Source of the DNA: Microbacterium enclense
GTDB taxonomy: Bacteria > Actinomycetota > Actinomycetes > Actinomycetales > Microbacteriaceae
NCBI GenBank assembly: GCA_038182865.1
Contig: CP116226.1
Span: 2,046,001 to 2,110,000, forward strand
DNA: 64,000 bases
Direction of reading: 5' to 3'
Part shown: piece after piece, positions 59,218-64,000 of the stretch
Position numbering within the stretch: the stretch's first letter is position 1
How the letters are laid out: each line of letters starts with the position of its first letter
Notes under the pieces: model-generated
Database searches by the model: none
Seen by the model: only the letters and a program-made list of their open reading frames with translations
Told to the model about the DNA's origin: nothing
Program-made: the position numbers and the translations under genes

Positions 59218-60714
59218 ATGAGCGCCTACGTTTCGGCGTTCGAGCTGTTCTCCATCGGTGTAGGACCCTCGAGCTCCCATACGGTCGGTCCCATGCGGGC
59301 CGCCGCCGACTTCGCGACCCGCCTCCGTTCCGACGGTCTCCTCGGGCGCGTGGCATCCGTTTCCTGCGCGCTGTACGGGTCACTGGGAGCAACGGGCATC
59401 GGTCACGGCACCCCCGACGCGGTCGTCGCGGGGTTGCAGGGGCTGCACCCCGAGACAGTCGATCCGGATGCCGTGCGCCGAGCGTGGTCGGACTGGCCGG
59501 AGGGGCGGGCGCTCCTCCTCGCCGGCGAGCACGAGATCGCCTTCTCGAAGGACGACGTCGTGCTGGCCCCGCGGACGCGTCTGCCCGGTCACCCCAACGC
59601 CATGACGCTCATCGCGCGGGACGCCGACGGCGACGTGCTCGCCGACGAGACCTTCTATTCGATCGGCGGCGGCTTCATCCGCCGCGAAGGCGAGCCGCCG
59701 CGGGTGTCCGCGGCCCCGTTCCCGCTCGCCTTCGACGACGCGGCCACGCTCATCGCGCTCTGCGACGAACAGGGCATCACGATCGCGGAGGCGGCCCGCC
59801 GCAACGAGGAGGCGCTGCGTTCCGACGAAGAGATCGCCGCCGGTCTCGACGGGATCTGGGATGCCATGGCCGCCTGCGTGAACGCCGGCCTCGCTCACGA
59901 CGGAGTGCTGCCCGGCATCCTGAAGGTGAAGCGGCGCGCGTCGGTGATCCGTGAGCAGCTCGAGGCGATCGAAGCCGAAGGACATCGTGAGCTGCCGGGG
60001 GAGTGGCTCGGAGCCTTTGCGCTCGCCGTGAACGAAGAGAACGCCGCGGGCGGTCGCGTCGTGACGGCGCCGACGAACGGCGCGGCGGGCATTCTCCCCG
60101 CCGTGGCCATGTACTGGTGGCGCTTCCTGGCGGACTCCGGTCTCGGGGCGGGCAACGCCGTCACTCCCTACGGGGAGCTCGTCGGTAGTGCACTGCTCGG
60201 CTACGACGGACACGCCGTGACTCGCGGAGAGGTCGCGGGGTGGGACGACGGCGACATCGCCGAGGCGAACCGACGCCGTGGCATCCGGCGCTTTCTGCTG
60301 ACGGCGACCGCGCTCGGCTCGCTGTTCAAGGCGAACGCGTCGATCTCGGGCGCGGAGGGCGGCTGTCAGGCCGAAGTCGGGTCCGCGTGTGCGATGGCCG
60401 CCGGCGGCCTGACCGCGGTCATGGGCGGCACCAACCGGCAGATCGAGAATGCCGCCGAGATCGCCATGGAGCACCACCTGGGGCTCACGTGCGATCCCGT
60501 GGGCGGTCTCGTGCAGATCCCGTGCATCGAACGAAACGCGATTGCCGCATCGACGGCGGTGACCGCGGCCCGACTGGCCCTGCGCGGTGACGGCAGCCAT
60601 TACGTGTCACTGGATGCCGTCGTCGAGACGATGCGTCAGACCGGTATCGACATGTCGACGAAGTACAAGGAGACCAGCGAGGGTGGCCTCGCGGTGAACG
60701 TCATCGAGTGCTGA
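59218..60714 (+). CDS. sdaA: L-serine ammonia-lyase (iron-sulfur type)
   Basis: A 498-residue L-serine dehydratase making pyruvate and ammonia. SAFELFSIGVGPSSSHTVGPMRAA opens the beta domain; the catalytic [4Fe-4S] cluster cysteines lie in EGGCQAEVGSACAMAAG and GLTCDPVGGLVQIPCIERN. It is about 40 residues longer than the common single-chain form because of an extra segment near residues 302-345 (LGAGNAVTPYGELVGSALL...RGEVAGWDDGDIAE) between the WWRFL and RFLLTATALGSLFK motifs. Transcribed convergently to the MarR gene. Confidence 0.93.
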   Translation: MSAYVSAFELFSIGVGPSSSHTVGPMRAAADFATRLRSDGLLGRVASVSCALYGSLGATGIGHGTPDAVVAGLQGLHPETVDPDAVRRAWSDWPEGRALLLAGEHEIAFSKDDVVLAPRTRLPGHPNAMTLIARDADGDVLADETFYSIGGGFIRREGEPPRVSAAPFPLAFDDAATLIALCDEQGITIAEAARRNEEALRSDEEIAAGLDGIWDAMAACVNAGLAHDGVLPGILKVKRRASVIREQLEAIEAEGHRELPGEWLGAFALAVNEENAAGGRVVTAPTNGAAGILPAVAMYWWRFLADSGLGAGNAVTPYGELVGSALLGYDGHAVTRGEVAGWDDGDIAEANRRRGIRRFLLTATALGSLFKANASISGAEGGCQAEVGSACAMAAGGLTAVMGGTNRQIENAAEIAMEHHLGLTCDPVGGLVQIPCIERNAIAASTAVTAARLALRGDGSHYVSLDAVVETMRQTGIDMSTKYKETSEGGLAVNVIEC

Positions 60715-60746
60715 GTCGGCGCGCCTGAAGAAGCGCGGGCACAGTG

Positions 60747-61178
60747 TCAGGCGGGGCCGCGAAGCTTTGCCGTCAGGTCGCGCAGCTGCGCGAGCTCGGC
60801 GTCGTCGAGACGGGCCATGCGGTCGGCGATCGAGCGGCCGTGGGCGGCAGCGATCTTGCGGAACATGACGGCACCCGTCTCGGTGGCCGTGACGAGGGAG
60901 CCGCGACCGTCGTCGGGATCGGCGCACTTCGAGAGCAGGCCTCGAGCCACCATCCGCTCCACCAGGCGCGAGACGCTCGGCTGGCTGATGAGCATGTTGC
61001 CGGTGACGTCGCGCAGCCGCGCTGTCATCTCCGGGGCGCGGGTCACGGTCAGGAGCACGTCGTACTCGGCCTGCGTGAGGTCGGTGCCCTCGAAATCCGT
61101 TCGCAGCTCTTCGAAGACCTCGTGCTGCGCCCGGAAGAGGCTCTCCCACGCCTGGACGGCGAGGCGGCGATCGGTCAT
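60747..61178 (-). CDS. MarR-family transcriptional regulator
   Basis: A 143-residue MarR regulator: LTQAEYDVLLTVTRAPEMTARLRDVTGNMLISQPSVSRLVERM is the winged-helix region and DPDDGRGSLVTATETG the wing. GGAGG just before ATG 61178 fixes the start; the open frame upstream runs through the duplicated non-coding element. The terminator-like hairpin of that element (61243-61276) separates it from the upstream RNA. Confidence 0.9.
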   Translation of the reverse strand: MTDRRLAVQAWESLFRAQHEVFEELRTDFEGTDLTQAEYDVLLTVTRAPEMTARLRDVTGNMLISQPSVSRLVERMVARGLLSKCADPDDGRGSLVTATETGAVMFRKIAAAHGRSIADRMARLDDAELAQLRDLTAKLRGPA

Positions 61179-61242
61179 GCCTCCACGATAGAGGGGCGTG
61201 TGGTCGTCGGCGGCGAGGTCGACGTCGACCGCCGCACAGAGT

Positions 61243-61276
61243 AAGGGCCGGTCGGAGAGGCTTCCGACCGGCCCTT
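61243..61276. terminator. 14-bp hairpin downstream of repeat copy 1
   Basis: Arms 61243-61256 and 61263-61276 pair perfectly around GAGGCT. The stem start AAGGGCCGGTCG is shared with the hairpin at 62102-62132, while the inner pairs differ in a compensatory way. Confidence 0.7.
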
Positions 61277-61340
61277 GTCCCTGCACCAAGAGTGTCCTGC
61301 AATCACATGTCGGTAGCTGCCACAGCAAAACAACCACCGT
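61243..61340 (-). ncRNA. Putative small RNA, copy 1 of duplicated element
   Basis: On the minus strand a TAGAGT -10-like box (61352-61347) is followed by a predicted transcript of about 98 bases. It contains a 9-bp stem (CGGTGGTTG with CAGCTACCG) and ends in a perfect 14-bp hairpin AAGGGCCGGTCGGA/TCCGACCGGCCCTT. A second copy at 62102-62194 has A in place of G in the first stem and a different but still perfectly paired terminal hairpin, which argues for a conserved RNA fold. No known actinobacterial RNA family is recognised. Transcript ends are inferred. Confidence 0.5.
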
Positions 61341-61400
61341 GCGAGCACTCTATAACGGTGAGGTAACGGAAGGGAAGAGGTCGGCGTTATCTTTTCGTGA
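61291..61400. repeat. 110-bp duplicated intergenic element, copy 1
   Basis: This stretch is 107/110 identical to 62145-62254, in the same orientation, 854 bases apart. It begins AGTGTCCTGCAATCACATG and includes GGTGAGGTAACGGAAGGGA and GAGGTCGGCGTTATC. No copy shows a conserved reading frame, so the identity is not due to protein coding. Confidence 0.95.
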
Positions 61401-61431
61401 CCGATCTTTTCGCACCCTCCAGGCGCCCGCG

Positions 61432-62052
61432 TCACCGTCCGCGCACGTGGTTCCACTGCGTGATGACCTCGCTGCCGTGTTCGAAGCCGAGCTCGCTGAC
61501 CGCAGAGGTACCCAGCACGAAGTAGCGTCCGCCGGCGGCCGTCAGGCCGAGCCATACCCCGGCGAGGGCGCGCAGGAAGTGCGCGTGCGAGAAGACGAGG
61601 ATCTGCTCCCCGTTTCGCAACCGCGGGCGCAGGTCGTCGAGCAGCGAGCTCGCCCGCGCGGTCACCTGTTCGATGCTCTCGCCCGGGGTGGCGCCGGCGG
61701 GTGCGCCGGCTTGCCAGATGGTCCACGGTCGGCCCAGCTGTTCGACGATCTCGGGCGTCGTCAGTCCCTCGTAGGCGCCGTAGTCCCATTCCACCAAGCG
61801 GGGCTCGTGCTGCGCCCCGGGGAAACCGGCCCGCGAGGCGGTCTCGACGGCGCGCTGCAGGGGGCTTGTCAGAACGAGGTCGAAGCGGCGCGTGGCGAGG
61901 AGCGTGCCGGCGAGCTCGGCCTTGTAGGCGCCGGTCTCGGTGAGGGGGATGTCGGTGAGTCCGGTGTGGCGCCCTGTCCGGCTCCACTCGGTCTCGCCGT
62001 GTCGGACGAGGACGAGACGGCCGTCCGGTTCGGTGAGGTCTGCATCGTTCAC
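61432..62052 (-). CDS. Histidine phosphatase family protein
   Basis: A 206-residue phosphoglycerate-mutase-like phosphatase. The catalytic histidine is in LVLVRHGETEWS, the arginine in LTSPLQRAVETA, the acidic residue in EWDYGAYEG and the second histidine in VFSHAHFLRAL. GTG 62052 is chosen because AGGA lies eight bases upstream and the domain starts eleven residues later. The substrate could be a sugar phosphate or a phosphoprotein. It is flanked on both sides by the duplicated non-coding element. Confidence 0.9.
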   Translation of the reverse strand: MNDADLTEPDGRLVLVRHGETEWSRTGRHTGLTDIPLTETGAYKAELAGTLLATRRFDLVLTSPLQRAVETASRAGFPGAQHEPRLVEWDYGAYEGLTTPEIVEQLGRPWTIWQAGAPAGATPGESIEQVTARASSLLDDLRPRLRNGEQILVFSHAHFLRALAGVWLGLTAAGGRYFVLGTSAVSELGFEHGSEVITQWNHVRGR

Positions 62053-62101
62053 CCCTTCATCCTGCTGCGTGCGGGGCGTCCGTGGCTCGCGAAGACGCAC
62101 G

Positions 62102-62132
62102 AAGGGCCGGTCGAGAGACTCGACCGGCCCTT
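62102..62132. terminator. 14-bp hairpin downstream of repeat copy 2
   Basis: AAGGGCCGGTCGAG (62102-62115) and CTCGACCGGCCCTT (62119-62132) pair perfectly around AGA. On the plus strand it is followed by TTCTCTG, on the minus strand by CGTGCGTCTT. Confidence 0.7.
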
Positions 62133-62194
62133 TCTCTGCACCAGAGTGTCCTGCAATCACATGCCGGTAGCTGCCACAGCAAAACAACTACCGT
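62102..62194 (-). ncRNA. Putative small RNA, copy 2 of duplicated element
   Basis: Minus-strand layout as in copy 1: TAGAGT box (62206-62201), a 9-bp stem CGGTAGTTG/CAGCTACCG with one G-U pair, a TGCAGGACACTCTGGTGCA segment, and the 14-bp hairpin as 3' end. Upstream of the box the hexamer CCGTTA is repeated with an 11-base period, like the direct repeats bound by OmpR-family regulators (PhoP, MtrA or GlnR type), so regulated transcription is possible. Transcript boundaries are predicted, not observed. Confidence 0.5.
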
Positions 62195-62254
62195 GCGAGC
62201 ACTCTATAACGGTGAGGTAACGGAAGGGAAGAGGTCGGCGTTATCTTTCCGTGA
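62145..62254. repeat. 110-bp duplicated intergenic element, copy 2
   Basis: Same length and orientation as 61291-61400 with three single-base differences. It lies between the histidine phosphatase and the secreted-protein gene, both on the minus strand, so each copy follows the 3' end of one minus-strand gene and precedes the start of the next. Confidence 0.95.
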
Positions 62255-62288
62255 TTTCTTCTCGCCGCCGCCTCCTCGACCGCGCGGA

Positions 62289-62852
62289 TCAGCTCCACCA
62301 CGTATTCCAGCCGACCCGGGTCGGAGAGGTGATCGTCGTCGAGCGGCTCTCGACGACCTCGCACGACGGCCCGTACAGTGTCTCCGTCCCCGTGACGGTC
62401 ACCGTGTAGATGCCGTACTGCCCGTTGCCGGTCTGACCGGGCGGGACCTCGATGGAGGTCTGATTGCCGAGGCTCGCGGTGAGGCTGGCCGAGACCGACG
62501 TTCCGTACGTCGCGGAGATGTTCGCGAGCTTCGCGTCGACGCCGACGTTCGCGCTGCCGCTGACCGTCGCCTCGACCGTCCCCGACACCTCGGCGGTGAA
62601 GACCGAGGTCGACGTGGCCCCGGTGCCGTTGTAGTTGGACTGGGGCGGCCCGACGGAGACGAGCGACTCTCCGCTCTGCGAGGAGGGGCTGAACAGCCAC
62701 TGTCCCGACTCCTCGCAGGCGGCCTGAGCGGGGATCGCGCCCGCCGTCATCAGGGCACCGACCAGCACGGTGGATGCCACGGTGCTGCCGATCATCCGAC
62801 GCCGACGCCGGCGTGTGGGGGTGGCGGGAGCGATGATTTCGCTGTCGGTCAC
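62289..62852 (-). CDS. Secreted beta-rich protein of unknown function
   Basis: A 187-residue exported protein. The basic RRRRRRMIGSTVASTV precedes a hydrophobic segment and an AQA-A type cleavage site near residue 44. The mature part is rich in Ser, Thr, Val and Gly (TSTSVFTAEVSGTVEATVSG, TYGSVS-like strands) with two cysteines, one at each end (AACEESG and GPSCEVV), suggesting a single disulfide-closed beta domain. GTG 62852 is the start. A CebR-like operator lies 130 bases upstream. I do not recognise the family. Confidence 0.8.
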   Translation of the reverse strand: MTDSEIIAPATPTRRRRRRMIGSTVASTVLVGALMTAGAIPAQAACEESGQWLFSPSSQSGESLVSVGPPQSNYNGTGATSTSVFTAEVSGTVEATVSGSANVGVDAKLANISATYGTSVSASLTASLGNQTSIEVPPGQTGNGQYGIYTVTVTGTETLYGPSCEVVESRSTTITSPTRVGWNTWWS

Positions 62853-62981
62853 GATGTCTCCGATCGTCGTGCGGACCGGGCGGCCCGCCGTTCGTTCGTT
62901 CTGAGCGTCCCGTCTCGGTGAGAGGCGCCGTGTCTTCGACGGTTCTCTCCTGAATGCTGAGGTTCAAGGGGTTCGCGTAAG

Positions 62982-62995
62982 TGGGAGCGCTTTCA
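62982..62995. promoter_or_regulatory. CebR/LacI-like operator half-match
   Basis: TGGGAGCGCTTTCA matches 12 of 14 bases of TGGGAGCGCTCCCA, the operator known for the cellobiose repressor CebR. It lies upstream of the secreted-protein gene. The surrounding 62853-63086 otherwise holds only that gene's promoter region. Confidence 0.4.
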
Positions 62996-63086
62996 TGGCA
63001 GAGCTCTCATCTTCCGCTGTGCACAGCCTGAGACCTGCCTGGACAGACGGGGCGAACTCCCGCACGGCGAACCCTCGTGTGGTTCG

Positions 63087-63719
63087 CTACGCCGCCGCGC
63101 GGGGATCCCGTGGGGCCGACGAGGCGAGATCGATCGGGGCGTCGTGCGGTGCGCGCCGACTGCGCCACCAGGCGATCGACAGAAGCGACGCGATCGCCGC
63201 GCCCGCGGCGTTGACGATGACGTCATCGACCGAGGTCACGCGGCCGAGGTGCAGGACGAGTTGCAGCATCTCGAGCACCGCCGACAGTGCGGCAGCGACG
63301 AGGGTCACGATCGGAACGACCATAGACGGCCGACCCAGGCGGAAGCGCACCGGAAAAAAGAAGCCGAGCGCCGCGAAGACGAGCAGGTTTCCCACCAGCT
63401 GCACCACCGCGTCGTCGCCCGCCAGAACTCGCAGCAGGTCGCGGAACGGCACGAACTGCAGACCGCCGGCGCCACCGGTCGGGGTCATGATCATCCATAC
63501 CCACGGCAGGGTGCCGACAACCATGCCGACTTCGGCGATCGCTGACCGCCAGGCCGCGTCTCGCGCCCATCCCCGACGGATGCGGTGCCGGCCCAGCACA
63601 TACGCGACGAGGACGCCGAGAGGGATGCCGGCGACGAGCGTCACGATGAGGACGATGCCGAAGCGGTCGGCGATCGAGGTCACGACATCCACAAGGGCCA
63701 CCGGACCATGATGCGGCAT
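63087..63719 (-). CDS. VanZ-family membrane protein
   Basis: A 210-residue membrane protein with about five helices. The VanZ core is recognisable in LQFVPFRDLLRV, VQLVGNLLVFAALGFFFPVRF and LSAVLEMLQLVLHLGRVTSVDDVIVNAAGAAIA. VanZ relatives are named for teicoplanin resistance, but most are of unknown function, and no van genes are nearby. It is divergent from the amino-acid permease gene. Confidence 0.88.
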   Translation of the reverse strand: MPHHGPVALVDVVTSIADRFGIVLIVTLVAGIPLGVLVAYVLGRHRIRRGWARDAAWRSAIAEVGMVVGTLPWVWMIMTPTGGAGGLQFVPFRDLLRVLAGDDAVVQLVGNLLVFAALGFFFPVRFRLGRPSMVVPIVTLVAAALSAVLEMLQLVLHLGRVTSVDDVIVNAAGAAIASLLSIAWWRSRRAPHDAPIDLASSAPRDPRAAA

Positions 63720-63789
63720 CCACTACTCTGGCTCGCGGCGTCGGCGAACTTCCTCGGCTTCCGGCGCGAGCACGAAGGGGAGAACACCC

Positions 63790-64000
63790 ATGAACCGCCC
63801 CTCGGGCTCGTCCGCCGACCAGGCTGTCCCGGTCGGAACGGACAGACACCTGCGCCGCGCGATGAGCGCTCGCCATCTGGTCATGATCGCCCTCGGCGGC
63901 GTGATCGGGTCGGGGTTGTTCCTCAGCTCCGGCTACACGATCCATCAAGCGGGTCCCCTCGGCGCCGTCCTCGCCTACCTCTTGGGCGCTTTCGTGGTGT
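63790..64000 (+). CDS. Amino-acid permease, N-terminal part (cut by window edge)
   Basis: The first 70 residues of an APC-superfamily permease. After a short hydrophilic start comes LRRAMSARHLVMIALGGVIGSGLFLSSGYTI, the first-helix GxxIGxGLF motif that binds substrate amino and carboxyl groups, then GPLGAVLAYLLGAFVV. GAAGGGGAGAA precedes ATG 63790. The substrate cannot be told from this part; lysine, GABA or S-methylmethionine permeases share the pattern. Confidence 0.88.
   Translation, partial: MNRPSGSSADQAVPVGTDRHLRRAMSARHLVMIALGGVIGSGLFLSSGYTIHQAGPLGAVLAYLLGAFVV

Noticed and set aside
61175..61987. A minus-strand frame through the duplicated element encoding CCGSYRHVIAGHS-like peptide, also present in the second copy
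   Set aside because: The similarity comes from the near-identical DNA; reading context, start site and downstream frame differ between copies, so a conserved small protein is unlikely, though not excluded.
63087..63719. Glycopeptide resistance gene (VanZ)
   Set aside because: Only the general VanZ fold is present, with no vanHAX or sensor genes nearby; most family members are unrelated to resistance.

Overview
The window is high-GC DNA (about 70% GC by eye) with many GTG starts, start/stop overlaps of the ATGA and GTGA type, and a gene set typical of a soil or plant-associated actinobacterium. The closest fit is Microbacteriaceae, probably Microbacterium or a near relative: DUF4012 protein, BY-kinase exopolysaccharide locus, LacI-regulated pentose genes, CUT1 transporter without its own ATPase, dgt, DUF4383. 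No plasmid, phage, insertion sequence or CRISPR array was seen; this reads as chromosome. The taxonomic placement is inferred from gene content only.

Layout. 1-9.8 kb is a pentose block: the 3' end of xylose isomerase, xylulokinase, a LacI regulator, a small P-loop kinase, and the L-arabinose operon araD-araB-araA behind a near-perfect LacI-type operator. 9.8-13 kb holds small membrane proteins, a dNTP triphosphohydrolase and a lipoprotein. 13-19.8 kb is an oligosaccharide-use unit: GH3 glycosidase, two permeases and a binding lipoprotein, divergent from its LacI regulator. 19.9-25.5 kb is a citrate/tricarboxylate system (two-component pair plus tctCBA), and 31.4-36.1 kb is a C4-dicarboxylate system built on the same logic (two-component pair, dctA and a coupled CitE-like lyase). 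Between them lie glycerate kinase, a MarR regulator with homocysteine methyltransferase, a membrane protein with a degenerate GGDEF-like end, and Lrp-controlled alanine dehydrogenase. 36.5-42 kb is mixed housekeeping and unknown genes, including a sigma factor with a coupled membrane protein.

42-58.5 kb is an exopolysaccharide/cell-surface region: LPQTG wall protein, DUF4012 protein, Wzz/BY-kinase, CPBP protease, then a coupled run of glycosyltransferase, Wzx flippase, acyltransferase, fucosyltransferase-like protein and Wzy polymerase, a facing coupled run of three glycosyltransferases and a second acyltransferase, one more GT4, and GDP-L-fucose synthase. 58.5-64 kb returns to core genes: Dabb protein, tRNA-Arg, L-serine dehydratase, MarR, histidine phosphatase, a secreted protein, VanZ-like protein and the start of an amino-acid permease.

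The most unusual content is non-coding. Two copies of a 110-base element, 97% identical and each ending in a 14-bp hairpin, flank the histidine phosphatase gene and look like a duplicated small RNA. Two families of intergenic palindromes recur across the first 37 kb, one of them with a compensatory base change. Several short-unit GC-rich tandem arrays sit between genes. The heptamer GGATGCC/GGCATCC is strongly over-used everywhere except in the exopolysaccharide locus, which suggests that locus was acquired from elsewhere.
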